Positions 42,690 through 52,251 are shown, counted from the stretch's first letter. The stretch is DNA of 64,000 bases from Bradyrhizobium huanghuaihaiense (GCF_007830635.1 NZ_VLLA01000003.1:62001-126000); one strand, 5' to 3'. The notes: generated from the sequence alone by a model not told the origin. Program-made: numbers and translations.

Positions 42690-43007
42690 ATGAGCGCGGA
42701 TCCGAAGGATTCGATCACACCGACACCCCGCGAGCGTGAATTGATGATGTTGATCGCCCGGGGGCTACAGAACAAGAACATCGCCTACGAGCTCAAGATC
42801 TCGGAGAACACGGTGCGGGCGCATATCGGCAACATCATGCGCAAATACCGGCTCCAGAACCGGACCCAGATCGCGATCATCTATGCGCTCAAGACGGTGC
42901 CGCTGTCGCTGCGGCGCGATCTCACCAGGAACCGGGCCGGACCGGCAACGGTGAAGCCGGCACAGGCGCTGGCGCCGGATCCGCGGGTGCCGACCGCGCC
43001 GGACTAA
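42690..43007 (+). CDS. HTH-only LuxR-type regulator
   Basis: The 105-residue protein is essentially a LuxR/NarL HTH (TPRERELMMLIARGLQNKNIAYELKISENTVRAHIGNIMRKY) with a short Pro-rich tail. It has no receiver or ligand domain, like GerE-type regulators. GGGAGGAG lies before the ATG. It is 51 bases downstream of the efflux permease on the same strand and may be part of that operon. Confidence 0.82.
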   Translation: MSADPKDSITPTPRERELMMLIARGLQNKNIAYELKISENTVRAHIGNIMRKYRLQNRTQIAIIYALKTVPLSLRRDLTRNRAGPATVKPAQALAPDPRVPTAPD

Positions 43008-43127
43008 CCACAATCCCTTGCGCGGCCCGGCGGGCAAAACACCCAAGCCCGGGGTCAAGAGCGCGGCATTGAAATAATTCTCTTTATTAGAATTCGGATT
43101 TTTGTTAGACATTTCCTACTCCGGCCC

Positions 43128-43905
43128 AAGGAAGAGGGGCGCATCGCGATCGTCACGACACGCGGGCCGGGCGGCGGTGGACGCTCATCGCATCGGCGCG
43201 ATCGGCTTTGCAGGGCGGGCAACCGTGAGCGAAGTCGTCGCGCCAACGACAGGTGTGATCAGCGTACGGCAAAATCGTGTGGTCCTGACGCCCGGGGTCT
43301 GTGCGTCAAGTCTTGCGGTGATGTGAGCGGCCCGACCGGGCCCGCACATCAGTCATCCGCATGGCGACGGGGGCAATAGTGCATCGCTCCCCGGGGAGAT
43401 CACGACATAAGCCGTAAAACCACTGCGCAGGGAAGGCCGGATGTTTGGCTTCACCTGTATGCCGCTGTGCAAATTCTTTGTTGCCACCCTTCGCACAGTG
43501 GACCGTGGGTGCCCGGCCGGCACTCGGTCTTCCCTGCGCCCTCTTTCATTGGGGGAGCCAAGCAAAGCTCGGGCGGAAAATGCCGCGAGGACGCGAAGGT
43601 GTGTCTGCGAATGGCAATGCGAATTGAAAGAGCGACGCCGTCACCACACACTTCGTCATTGCGAGGAGCCCTTGCGACGAAGCAATCCAGAGTCCTTCCG
43701 CGGAAAGATTCTGGATTGCTTCGCTGCGCTCGCAATGACGGCGTTGCGACAAGTGAGCAACAAAACTTCGCTCGCGTGCCCCGGACGCAGCGCAGCGCCT
43801 CTTCGGCGGTGCGCTGCAGAGCCGGGGCCCATGCATCAGCGCATTCGCGGCTCTCTGGGTCCCGGCTCTGCGCAGCAACGCCAAGGGCGTTGCAGCGCGT
43901 CCGGG
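43128..43905. repeat. Mosaic of non-coding repeats
   Basis: This region between the LuxR and phosphatase genes has open frames in several phases but no coherent protein. The translated pieces (for example RQNRVVLTPGV and NIRPSLRSGFTAY) are ones I recognise as recurring mis-annotated frames in rhizobial genomes. It includes a family A palindrome (43654) and a GC-rich inverted segment from about 43780 to 43905 (GCCCCGGACGC...GCGTCCGGGAC). It looks like accumulated repeats, not genes. Confidence 0.7.
43654..43741. repeat. Dispersed palindromic repeat (family A, copy 3)
   Basis: Same family as 8301 and 14424: CGTCATTGCGAGG...CGCTCGCAATGACGG. The left arm carries a small insertion, so the hairpin is less perfect than in copies 1 and 2. 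Confidence 0.8.
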
Positions 43906-43960
43906 ACACGAGCCTACGCTATCCCCCTCCCCAGCCCTCTTGCATCGACAACAGAGGCCC

Positions 43961-43978
43961 TTGTAACAAAACCGTCAT
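43961..43978 (+). promoter_or_regulatory. Pho-box-like sequence upstream of the phosphatase/phosphodiesterase gene
   Basis: TTGTAAC-AAAA-CCGTCAT has two heptamers spaced 11 bases apart, as in PhoB boxes (CTGTCAT-N4-CTGTCAT). The downstream half matches six of seven; the upstream half only four of seven. It lies about 70 bases before the start codon, in the right orientation. Phosphate-starvation control is inferred. Confidence 0.5.
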
Positions 43979-44047
43979 ACAGCAAAACTAAACGATTGCC
44001 GGGGGCCGCGGTCGGCGGCCATGCCGCCTCACCGCCAGGAGACTTCC

Positions 44048-45901
44048 ATGCGCCGTTCACTGCTGTTGCTGTCCGCCGGACTGACAGTGCTGTCCACCGG
44101 ACTTGCGTCCGCCCAGAACAATACCCCCCGCAACCTGATCCTGTTCATTCCGGACGGTCTGCGCGCGCTGAAGGTCACCCCTGAAACGGCCCCCGCGATG
44201 GCCGAGCTTCGCGACAAGGGCGTCAACTTCAAGAATCCGCACTCGCTGTTCCCGACCTTCACCATGGCCAACGGCTCGGCGATGTCGACCGGCCATTATC
44301 TCGGCGATACCGGCGTGTTCTCCAACACGATCTGGACCAATTACACCTCGGTCCCGGCCGGTGACACCGTGGTCCCCTTCATCGAGAACGACGCCGTGCT
44401 CGGTGACATCGACGAGCATTTCAAGGGCGACTACCTCAACGAAGAGACCATTTTGAAGATGGCCCGCGACAAGGGCCTCAGCACCGCGGCGATCGGCAAG
44501 GTCGGTCCGACCTACCAGTTCGACCACACCGACAAGCCCGAGAAGCCGGGTCTGCATTCGGTCGTGTTCGACGATTCCACCGGCGGCAAGAACAGCGTGG
44601 CGCTGTCGGACGAGGTGAAGGCGGCGCTGACCAAGGCGGGCCTCCCCCTCGCCACCCCGCCGCGCGGCGACAATTCCAAGGCCGGCGATGCCAAGACGCC
44701 GGGCACCACGGTCGCCAATGTCGCCCAGCAGGCCTATTTCGCCGACGTCGCCGCCAAGGTGGTGCTGCCGATGTTCAAGGCGCGCAACAAGCCGTTCGTG
44801 CTGGTGTTCTGGTCGCGCGATCCCGACGGCAGCCAGCACAACACCGGCGACAGCCTCAACCAGATCCTGCCCGGCATCAACGGCCCGACCTCGATGGCCG
44901 GCATCAAGAACGCCGACACCAACCTCGCCCAGCTCCGCAAGGCGCTCGACGAGCTCGGCCTCGCCGCCTCGACCAACATCATCGTCTCGGCCGACCACGG
45001 CTTCTCGACCATTTCCAAGGAAAGCAAGACCAGCCCCTCGGCCAAGGTCAGCTATGACGACACGCCGAAGGACTTTTTGCCGATGGGCTTCCTGGCACTC
45101 GATCTGGCCAAGGCGCTCGACCTGCCGCTGTTCGACCCCAACGACAAGAATGCGAAGATCGAGGGCAACAAGCATCCCAAGGCCGGCAACGGCGTGCTCG
45201 GCAAGGATCCAGAAAAGCCCGACCTCGTCGTCGCCACCAATGGCGGCTCGGACCTGATCTATCTGCCGAACAAGGACAAGAAGCTGGCGGCGAAGACCAT
45301 CAAGGCCCTGCTCGAGCAGGACTACGTCTCCGGCCTGTTCGTCGAGGACTCGCTCGGCCGCTTCCCCGGCACGCTGCCGCTGTCGAGCATCAACCTGCGC
45401 GGCAAGTCGGCGACCCCGACGCCGTCGATCGTGGTCAACTTCCGCTCCTATGCCAGCGAGTGCGGCGAGGCGCCGACCAACTGCTCGGTGCAGGTCGCCG
45501 ACACGGTGCTGCGCCAGGGCCAGGGCATGCATGGCAGCTTCAGCCGCGGCGACACCATGAACTTCATGGCCGCCATCGGTCCGGACTTCAAAGCCGGCTT
45601 CGTCGACGAGCTGCCGGTCAGCAATGCCGACGTCGGCATGACCGCGGCGCAGCTGATGGGCCTGCGCGCCGCGCAGAACGGCGGCCTGGTCGGCCGCGTG
45701 ATGTCGGAGGCCCTGCCCAACGGCATCGTGCCGAAGGCCTACAAGGCGGTTGAGAAGTCGAAGATGTCCGAGAACGGCCTTCAGACCGTGCTGAACGTCC
45801 AGCGCGTCGGCAGCCAGCGCTATTTCGATGCCGCCGGCTTCCCGGGCCGCACGCTTGGCCTCGAGCCGGATGCCGGCAAACAAAAAACGGCGGGGAAATA
45901 A
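44048..45901 (+). CDS. Secreted alkaline phosphatase-superfamily phosphodiesterase/nucleotide pyrophosphatase
   Basis: The 617-residue protein has a signal peptide (LLLLSAGLTVLSTGLASA). Alkaline phosphatase-superfamily metal motifs include LILFIPDGLRA (first Asp), PTFTMANGSAMSTGH (candidate nucleophile Thr), SRDPDGSQHN (Asp/His) and VSADHGF (Asp-His). This fits the type I phosphodiesterase/NPP family acting on phosphate esters in the periplasm. ATG 44048 follows AGGAG. A Pho-box-like site upstream agrees with a phosphate-scavenging role. Confidence 0.85.
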   Translation: MRRSLLLLSAGLTVLSTGLASAQNNTPRNLILFIPDGLRALKVTPETAPAMAELRDKGVNFKNPHSLFPTFTMANGSAMSTGHYLGDTGVFSNTIWTNYTSVPAGDTVVPFIENDAVLGDIDEHFKGDYLNEETILKMARDKGLSTAAIGKVGPTYQFDHTDKPEKPGLHSVVFDDSTGGKNSVALSDEVKAALTKAGLPLATPPRGDNSKAGDAKTPGTTVANVAQQAYFADVAAKVVLPMFKARNKPFVLVFWSRDPDGSQHNTGDSLNQILPGINGPTSMAGIKNADTNLAQLRKALDELGLAASTNIIVSADHGFSTISKESKTSPSAKVSYDDTPKDFLPMGFLALDLAKALDLPLFDPNDKNAKIEGNKHPKAGNGVLGKDPEKPDLVVATNGGSDLIYLPNKDKKLAAKTIKALLEQDYVSGLFVEDSLGRFPGTLPLSSINLRGKSATPTPSIVVNFRSYASECGEAPTNCSVQVADTVLRQGQGMHGSFSRGDTMNFMAAIGPDFKAGFVDELPVSNADVGMTAAQLMGLRAAQNGGLVGRVMSEALPNGIVPKAYKAVEKSKMSENGLQTVLNVQRVGSQRYFDAAGFPGRTLGLEPDAGKQKTAGK

Positions 45902-45909
45902 CCCCGCCG
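45888..45909 (+). terminator. Terminator hairpin with the stop codon in its loop
   Basis: CGGCGGGG pairs with CCCCGCCG around AAATAA, and the loop contains the TAA stop of the phosphatase gene. An A-tract precedes and CTTTCG follows. The hairpin therefore overlaps the coding end; it may serve transcription from both sides. Confidence 0.6.
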
Positions 45910-45952
45910 CTTTCGCTCGCGCCCCGCAAGGGGCGCGAGAATATCTCGGTTC

Positions 45953-46537
45953 TTACATGCCGATGTCGAACACGTTCGGCAATTGGCCCGCCAGGGGCAG
46001 CGCGGTGGCGCCGAGGAACGTCGCCACCATCGCCATCAGGCGACGGTTGTTCTGGCGCTTGCCGCGCATCTGGCCGGCGATCCACTCCAGCATTTCGCTG
46101 TTGACCTTGGAGGCGTAGGACGGCGCCCAGCTCTCGATGTCGGTATCGGCCGACAGCGCGACGCTGCGCGGCGGCACCTTCAGACCCGAGGCGCTTGCGG
46201 CATAATGGGCAACGGCCTTGGCGAGCAAATCGTCGAAGCGGCCGCCATCGGTGCGCTCGGTCGCGGCCTCGTTGATCTCGAACAGGACTTCGGCTTCGGT
46301 GCGGCTGACCGGCTGGTCGTTGACGGCGGTCGCGGTCAGGATACGGGCGCACCAGGCGGTGTCATCGGCATCGAGCGAGCGGGAAAAATGCACCCGGCCC
46401 TTGGTGGTCGGGCCTTCGCCCGTGATCACGCCATCGCGTACGATGGAGAGTGCATGGACCGCGGTATCGCGGCAGGACGGTTCGAGGGACGGCGACTCAA
46501 CGGACTTCTCAGCGGACTTAGGCGCAGCGGCAGACAT
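45953..46537 (-). CDS. Hypothetical protein with C-terminal membrane helix
   Basis: The 194-residue protein is acidic and Ala/Ser-rich at the N-terminus (SAEKSVESPSLEP). A mixed domain with two cysteines comes next, then a likely membrane helix near the C-terminus (RLMAMVATFLGATALPLAG). No signal peptide. I do not recognise the family. It is transcribed away from the region holding a short frame and the peroxiredoxin promoter. Confidence 0.65.
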   Translation of the reverse strand: MSAAAPKSAEKSVESPSLEPSCRDTAVHALSIVRDGVITGEGPTTKGRVHFSRSLDADDTAWCARILTATAVNDQPVSRTEAEVLFEINEAATERTDGGRFDDLLAKAVAHYAASASGLKVPPRSVALSADTDIESWAPSYASKVNSEMLEWIAGQMRGKRQNNRRLMAMVATFLGATALPLAGQLPNVFDIGM

Positions 46538-46599
46538 AGTTCACTTCCAGATTTCTACTGATCGGCCAGCATTTTCATGCGGGCGTAAAGGGGTGGTTA

Positions 46600-46764
46600 A
46601 TGATTCGATACGGGGATCGCGACTTTTCTCAATGGTTGCCGATTAGTCGCTACGAGGACCATTTCGGTTCCGGAGAGCGTCGGGCGAGCGTGATGCGGGT
46701 CATAAAAGGCTTTATCGCGGCAATCGATACCGGTGGAGATGTTTCGCCGCAGGTGCCGCTGTAA
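46600..46764 (+). CDS. Possible 54-residue small protein
   Basis: The short frame begins MIRYGDRDFSQWLPI and ends DVSPQVPL. It has a good ribosome site (AAGGGG about nine bases before the ATG) and a composition unlike its antisense frame. It lies in a 380-base gap between the hypothetical gene and the peroxiredoxin gene. I do not recognise it; it could be a real small gene or chance. Confidence 0.3.
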   Translation: MIRYGDRDFSQWLPISRYEDHFGSGERRASVMRVIKGFIAAIDTGGDVSPQVPL

Positions 46765-46834
46765 CAGAAAAGTGCTAGGAGATCGGCTCTTCAGAGAAGG
46801 AATTCACATTTTACTTCAAGCGGTTCAGTCAGCG

Positions 46835-46863
46835 TTCACTTAGCCTCGCCAAGCCCCTATACT
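46835..46863 (+). promoter_or_regulatory. Sigma70-type promoter of the peroxiredoxin gene
   Basis: TTCACT (46835-46840) and TATACT (46858-46863) are separated by 17 bases. The -10 matches five of six. The predicted start near 46870 leaves a 50-base leader before the ATG at 46920. Confidence 0.5.
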
Positions 46864-46919
46864 GGCGGCGACGGCCAGGGACAAATTCTCAAGTAAATTC
46901 AATATGATGAGGTAGAACC

Positions 46920-47579
<660 letters not shown>

Positions 47580-47585
47580 CTTTTG

Positions 47586-47606
47586 GCGGTCGCGGATAGC
47601 GACCGC
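47586..47606. terminator. Hairpin after the peroxiredoxin gene
   Basis: GCGGTCGC pairs with GCGACCGC around GGATA, flanked by TTTTG and AAAAAG, which extend the stem. No T-run follows on either strand, so it may be a weak or Rho-assisted terminator. Confidence 0.45.
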
Positions 47607-47611
47607 AAAAA

Positions 47612-47691
47612 GTCATCCCGGGATGGTCCAAAGGACCAGACCCGGGATCTCGAGATTCCGGGCTCGGTGCTTCGCACCGCCCCGGAATGAC
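47612..47691. repeat. Dispersed palindromic repeat (family B, copy 2)
   Basis: It starts GTCATCCCGGGATGG and ends GCCCCGGAATGAC, similar to 29454-29553 in its right arm. It has inner inverted pairs (GGTCCAAAGGACC; GGTGCTTCGCACC). It lies between convergent genes. Confidence 0.75.
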
Positions 47692-47703
47692 TGCGTTGAG
47701 TCT

Positions 47704-49434
47704 CTATGCCGCGCGCACGCGGTCGATGAAGCTGTCGACCTCGGCCTTCAGATGCAGGCTCTCGCCCGACAGCGCCTGGGCGGAGGCGAACATCCGGCTC
47801 GACGTCTCGCCCGTCTCGCTCGCGCCCTTGGCGGCGTGACGGACATTGACCGCGACATCGGCGGTGCCTGACGCCGCGGCGCGAACGCTGGCCGCGATGT
47901 TGTGGGTGGCGCTCCTCTGCTGCTCGACCGCGGCCGAGATCGAGCCGGCGATGCTGCTGATGCGCTCGATGGTCTGGCCGATCCCCTTGACGGCGGTAAC
48001 CGACTCCTCGGTCGCAAGCTGCATGCTGGCGATCTGGTTCGAGATCTCCTCGGTCGCCTTCGCGGTCTGGCCGGCGAGCGTCTTGACCTCCTGAGCCACG
48101 ACCGCAAAGCCGCGGCCGGCATCGCCGGCGCGAGCGGCCTCGATGGTGGCGTTCAGCGCCAGCAGATTGGTCTGCTCGGCGATGGAGGTGATCAGCTTGA
48201 CCACGTCGCCGATGCGCGAGCCCGCCTCGGAGAGCTGCGCAATGCGCTGGTCGGTGGCCTCGGCCTGCCGCACCGCTTCGGCGGAGATTTGGTTGGATTC
48301 CTGCACACGGCGGGTGATCTCGGAGATCGACTGGGACAATTCGTCGGAGGCTGCGGCCGCCGAGCGGACATGCTCGGAGGCGTCCTCTGACGCCCCGGCC
48401 GATCGCGCCGAGAGATCGGCGGTGGAGCGTGCGGTGTCGGTGAGCTGCCGCGCGGCCCGTTCGAACTCGCCGGATGAGCTCAGCACCTTGTCGAGGATGC
48501 CGCCGACGCTGCCGCGGAACTCCTCGACGAAGTTGCGCAGCTCCGCCTTGCGCTGCTCGGCCGCAGCAGCCGTGGCCGCCGTCTGCTCGCTGCGCAGGCG
48601 CGCCCGCTCCAGCGAATTGCTCCTGAACACCGCGACCGTGCGGGCGATCTCGCCGATCTCGTCGGCGCGGTCCTCGCAATCGATCTCGACGTCGCTCTGG
48701 CCGTTGGCGAGCGCCGTCAGCGAGCGCGTCACCGAGGTGAGCGGCCGGGTGACGCGGCGGACGATCAGCAGCGTGAGGACCAGCACCAGCAGCGCGGCGA
48801 GCCCGGCCGCGGCGGCCATGCTCGAGATCGCCTGGGTCAGCATGCTCTCGAACTGGGCCATCGGGATGCCGACGTAAAGGATGCCGGAGACCTTGCCGGC
48901 CGCGTCGACGACCGGGAAATAGGCGGTCATGAACGACTTGCCAAACAGGACGGCCGGACCCTTATAGGCCTCGCCACGGCGCAAGCCGGCCTGCGCCGGA
49001 TGATCGGCGGCAAGCTGGGTCCCGACGGCGCGGTCGCCATTCTCCTTCTTCACGTTGGTCGAGCGTCGCACGAACTGCCCGCTCGCATCGTCGAACACGA
49101 ACAGTGTCGCGTTGCCGCCGACATAGGATACCGCGCGATCGACGATCGCATGGTCCTTGAACTCGGGCATTCTGGGGACCTCGGCGCGGACGACCGCACC
49201 ATCCCTCACCGTGATCTTCACGTCCGGAGCGGTTTCGGCGAAGGCCAGCGCCAAGGTGCGCAGATTGACCTCGATGTCGCGCAGCGCACGATCATTGAAA
49301 GCGGACGTGAGCGACCAATAGCCGGCGCCGACCACGAGCGCCGTGTTGACGGCGATCAGCAGCACGGCAGACAGGACTGCCTTGGTGCCGAGCTTGAACT
49401 GCGGCAGGAACCTTGCCGTCGAAAGGTTGGACAT
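47704..49434 (-). CDS. Methyl-accepting chemotaxis protein
   Basis: The 576-residue receptor has two membrane segments (about 15-38 and 200-222) flanking a periplasmic single-Cache domain (FFDDAS-like [33 protein letters not shown]). A HAMP domain and a signalling domain with the hairpin tip [28 protein letters not shown] follow. No cheA/W genes nearby, so it feeds a remote chemotaxis array. Ligand unknown. Confidence 0.92.
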   Translation of the reverse strand: MSNLSTARFLPQFKLGTKAVLSAVLLIAVNTALVVGAGYWSLTSAFNDRALRDIEVNLRTLALAFAETAPDVKITVRDGAVVRAEVPRMPEFKDHAIVDRAVSYVGGNATLFVFDDASGQFVRRSTNVKKENGDRAVGTQLAADHPAQAGLRRGEAYKGPAVLFGKSFMTAYFPVVDAAGKVSGILYVGIPMAQFESMLTQAISSMAAAAGLAALLVLVLTLLIVRRVTRPLTSVTRSLTALANGQSDVEIDCEDRADEIGEIARTVAVFRSNSLERARLRSEQTAATAAAAEQRKAELRNFVEEFRGSVGGILDKVLSSSGEFERAARQLTDTARSTADLSARSAGASEDASEHVRSAAAASDELSQSISEITRRVQESNQISAEAVRQAEATDQRIAQLSEAGSRIGDVVKLITSIAEQTNLLALNATIEAARAGDAGRGFAVVAQEVKTLAGQTAKATEEISNQIASMQLATEESVTAVKGIGQTIERISSIAGSISAAVEQQRSATHNIAASVRAAASGTADVAVNVRHAAKGASETGETSSRMFASAQALSGESLHLKAEVDSFIDRVRAA

Positions 49435-49549
49435 GGATGGAATGACCCCCGTAATTCCTGCATAATCGTGCAATCGGCTTACGGCAGCATTAACGACGGT
49501 TCACACCGCCGCGAGCGGCATGCTTTCCAAATCGTAAACGAGGCCCTGC

Positions 49550-50995
49550 CTGACCACGCCAAGCGCGCCGCCCGTCATCGTCTGGTTTCGCGATGACCTC
49601 CGCCTGTACGACCACCCCGCCCTCCACGCCGCCGCGAAATCCGGCGCGCCGGTGATCTGCCTCTACGTCCTCGACGACATGGTCGGGCGAGCGCCGGGCG
49701 CCGCGGCGCGCTGGTGGCTGGCGCAATCGCTGCGGGCGCTCGGCGCCGAGATCGCCGCGCGTGGAGGGGCGCTGATCCTGCGCAAGGGACCAGCGGCCAG
49801 GGAGATCCCCGATCTGGCGCGCGAGAGCGGCGCCCGCGCCGTTTACTGGAACGGGATCGCGCAGGCGCCGCATCAGGCGGTTGATCGGCAGCTCGAAGCT
49901 GCGCTTTCAAAGCTCGGCGTGGACTCGCAAATCTTCCCCGGCGACTTGCTCGTCCCGCCCTCGGCGATCCGCAACAAGGACGACCGGGGCCTGCGCGTAT
50001 TCACGCCGTTCTGGCGGCGGGTGTTATTGCTCGGCGATCCGCCAAAGCCCCTGCCCGCGCCGAAGGAGCTGCGTCCGAGTCTGAAGATCGCCAGCGACAG
50101 GCTGGAGAGCTGGACGCTCGAACCGAGCAAGCCCGATTGGGCCGGCAGCCTGCGCGAGACATGGACGCCGGGCGAGGCCTCGGCCCGCACGCGCCTGCGC
50201 GATTTCCTCAAGCACACCGCCCGCGATTATGTCGGCGACCGCGACCGCCCGGACCGAAAAGGCACCTCAGGCCTCTCGCCGCATTTGCGGTTCGGCGAGC
50301 TCAGCCCGCGCCAAGTCTGGCACACCGCGCGGTTCGCTGCGGCCGAGCATCCGGCGCTCGGGCCCGGTGTCGAAAAATTCCTGAGCGAGCTCGGCTGGCG
50401 CGAGTTCTGCCGGCACCTCCTCCACGACTATCCGAACCTCGCCACCGAGAACCTGCAAACGAATTTCGACGACTTCCCCTGGAAGCCCGACAAGAAGGCA
50501 CTTGTCGCCTGGCAGCGCGGCCGCACCGGCTATCCGATCGTCGACGCCGGCCTGCGCGAGCTATGGCACACCGGCGTTATGCACAACCGGGTGCGGATGG
50601 TGGTGGCGTCCTTCCTGGTCAAGCACCTCTTGATCGACTGGCGCGATGGCGAGTCCTGGTTCTGGGACACGCTGGTCGATGCGGATGCCGGCAGCAATCC
50701 CGCCAACTGGCAGTGGGTCGCCGGCTGCGGCGCCGACGCCGCGCCCTATTTCCGCGTGTTCAATCCGCAGCTGCAGGGCGAGAAGTTCGATCCTGACGGA
50801 GCCTATGTCCGGCGCTGGGTGCCGGAGCTGAAGGACCTGCCGGCGAAGCTGATCCACCAGCCCTGGCAGGCGACGCCGATCGAGCTGGCCAGCACCGGCA
50901 TCACGCTCGGCAAGACCTATCCGCAGCCAATCGTCCATCATGCGAGAGGACGCGAGCGCGCGCTCGCTGCCTACGCAAAGATCCGCAAAGGTTGA
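49550..50995 (+). CDS. phr: Deoxyribodipyrimidine photolyase (cryptochrome/photolyase family), apparent CTG start
   Basis: The 481-residue protein starts with the photolyase alpha/beta domain ([20 protein letters not shown]). It has a FAD-binding domain ([54 protein letters not shown]). It repairs UV-induced pyrimidine dimers using light. No ATG, GTG or TTG occurs in frame between the stop at 49535 and the [11 protein letters not shown] segment. GAGG lies six bases before a CTG at 49550, which is the likely start. A GTG at 49652 would delete the first strand. Confidence 0.9.
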   Translation: MTTPSAPPVIVWFRDDLRLYDHPALHAAAKSGAPVICLYVLDDMVGRAPGAAARWWLAQSLRALGAEIAARGGALILRKGPAAREIPDLARESGARAVYWNGIAQAPHQAVDRQLEAALSKLGVDSQIFPGDLLVPPSAIRNKDDRGLRVFTPFWRRVLLLGDPPKPLPAPKELRPSLKIASDRLESWTLEPSKPDWAGSLRETWTPGEASARTRLRDFLKHTARDYVGDRDRPDRKGTSGLSPHLRFGELSPRQVWHTARFAAAEHPALGPGVEKFLSELGWREFCRHLLHDYPNLATENLQTNFDDFPWKPDKKALVAWQRGRTGYPIVDAGLRELWHTGVMHNRVRMVVASFLVKHLLIDWRDGESWFWDTLVDADAGSNPANWQWVAGCGADAAPYFRVFNPQLQGEKFDPDGAYVRRWVPELKDLPAKLIHQPWQATPIELASTGITLGKTYPQPIVHHARGRERALAAYAKIRKG

Positions 50996-51003
50996 GCGTT
51001 GCT

Positions 51004-51031
51004 TTGACACAATTGTGAATCCAGCTATCGT
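51004..51031 (+). promoter_or_regulatory. Sigma70-type promoter upstream of the lysine-rich gene
   Basis: TTGACA (51004-51009) and TATCGT (51026-51031) are 16 bases apart. The -35 is perfect. The predicted start lies about 24 bases before the ATG at 51062. Confidence 0.5.
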
Positions 51032-51061
51032 CATCGCTCCATACAAACCGTGGGGGACGAT

Positions 51062-51349
51062 ATGGACGACGAGAAGCCGATCGCCGAACAGGCGATGGAG
51101 ACGATGACCACCGCCGTGGAAGCAACCAACGACGCCGCAGTCACCGCTGCCAAGCCGGTGAAGAAAGCCGCCAAGAAGGTCGCAAAGAAAGTAGCACCGA
51201 AGAAGGCCAAGAGGGCGAAGAAGTCTTCGAAGAAGGCTGCGAAGAAGTCGTCGAAGAAAGCCGCCAAGAAGACCGCGAAGAAAGCGGTGAAGAAATCCGC
51301 GAAGAAGGCCGTCAAGAAGAAAAAGAAGGCCAAGAAGTCGAAGCGCTGA
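51062..51349 (+). CDS. Histone H1-like lysine-rich protein
   Basis: The 95-residue protein has an acidic N-terminus of about 30 residues (MDDEKPIAEQAMETM), then a low-complexity Lys/Ala tail with repeats such as KKAAKKVAKKV and KKSSKKAAKK. This resembles bacterial H1-like DNA-compacting proteins (Hc1/AlgP type tails). GGGGGACGAT precedes ATG 51062; a GTG at 51050 is an alternative. It likely binds DNA, by inference from composition only. Confidence 0.75.
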   Translation: MDDEKPIAEQAMETMTTAVEATNDAAVTAAKPVKKAAKKVAKKVAPKKAKRAKKSSKKAAKKSSKKAAKKTAKKAVKKSAKKAVKKKKKAKKSKR

Positions 51350-51367
51350 TCGCGGCGCGAGACGCAT

Positions 51368-51395
51368 GTCTCCGGGTGCGGGCGCGCCCGGAGAC
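51368..51395. terminator. Hairpin terminator between convergent genes
   Basis: GTCTCCGGG pairs with CCCGGAGAC around a GC-rich loop. It lies between the lysine-rich gene and the convergent hypothetical gene at 51417. Confidence 0.6.
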
Positions 51396-51416
51396 GGCTC
51401 CTGCGATACCCTACCC

Positions 51417-52154
51417 TCACTTTTTGGCGGCGAGCCGGCCCGGGTGATGCTTGCCTTGCGGATCGCGGAATTCGCTGCGATGACCGCGCCGGTCCTCGCT
51501 ATTGAAGCGCCGCCGCTTCGCCGGCGAGCCGAACGCCTTGATCACCTTCCTGCCGTTGACCTTCTTGATGACGTAGCCGCCCTCGGTCATCGAGAACGGC
51601 TCCTTCAGCGTCCCCTTGTGGTCGAACCTGGTGCCGCGCGGATGCTTGAACGGTTCGAACCAGGACGGGTAGACGAAGTTCGACATCTCGAAGCGGCCGA
51701 CGCGGAAGGAGTCCTCCTCAACGGCGTCGCAGACCTCATAGGCGTATTGCGTGTTCGGGTTCTTGTCGGCCCAGAGATTGGCCATCGGGTCGAGCACCAT
51801 CTCGAACAGCTCATGCGAGGCCGCTACGCTGAGCGGCTCATCGCCCAGTGCCTTGACGAATATCTTCGAGATCGGCTGGCCGCGATGGGTCAGCTCGTGT
51901 CGCCCGAGCATGTTCTTGTGCGAGGCGTCGTCGAAATAGACCAGCTGCCAGTCGGTCGGCCTCGGCTTCCGGGTAACGTAAAGGTCGACAGGATAGCCCC
52001 ACACCGGCAGGAAATGCTTGTCGTAGCATTTTTGCAGTGCCGCGGTGAGCTCGGCCATTTTGCGGCCGCTGATCGACTCCTCCGCGTAGTTGATGCAGGC
52101 AATCCGGACCGGCTTCAGGGACCGGCCAAGCAGCGCACGTCTCGCCTTCTTCAT
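51417..52154 (-). CDS. Hypothetical protein with HE-type motif, possible zinc protease fold
   Basis: The 245-residue protein contains AASHELFEMVLDPM, a HExx(x) -like helix that resembles part of a metalloprotease site. CDAVEEDSFRV and a basic C-terminus (KRRRFNSEDRRGH) follow. A second zinc ligand pattern is not obvious, so activity is uncertain. ATG 52154 follows AGGTGA; a GTG three codons earlier is an alternative. I do not recognise a named family. Confidence 0.65.
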   Translation of the reverse strand: MKKARRALLGRSLKPVRIACINYAEESISGRKMAELTAALQKCYDKHFLPVWGYPVDLYVTRKPRPTDWQLVYFDDASHKNMLGRHELTHRGQPISKIFVKALGDEPLSVAASHELFEMVLDPMANLWADKNPNTQYAYEVCDAVEEDSFRVGRFEMSNFVYPSWFEPFKHPRGTRFDHKGTLKEPFSMTEGGYVIKKVNGRKVIKAFGSPAKRRRFNSEDRRGHRSEFRDPQGKHHPGRLAAKK

Positions 52155-52251
52155 GGAAATCACCTGTGAAAGGGAAAGCTGAAATGTGCTCAGCCTAACA
52201 CGGACGCGGCCCGCACGTCAGGGATGTATTCCGCCGTACCGGTCCATCTGC

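Noticed and set aside
43441..44184. 247-codon plus-strand frame in the repeat mosaic
   Set aside because: It is translated repeat DNA with no family; the region also stays open in other frames, as expected of a non-coding GC-rich mosaic.
44057..45883. 608-codon minus-strand open frame
   Set aside because: Antisense to the phosphodiesterase gene, whose sense frame has a signal peptide and metal motifs.
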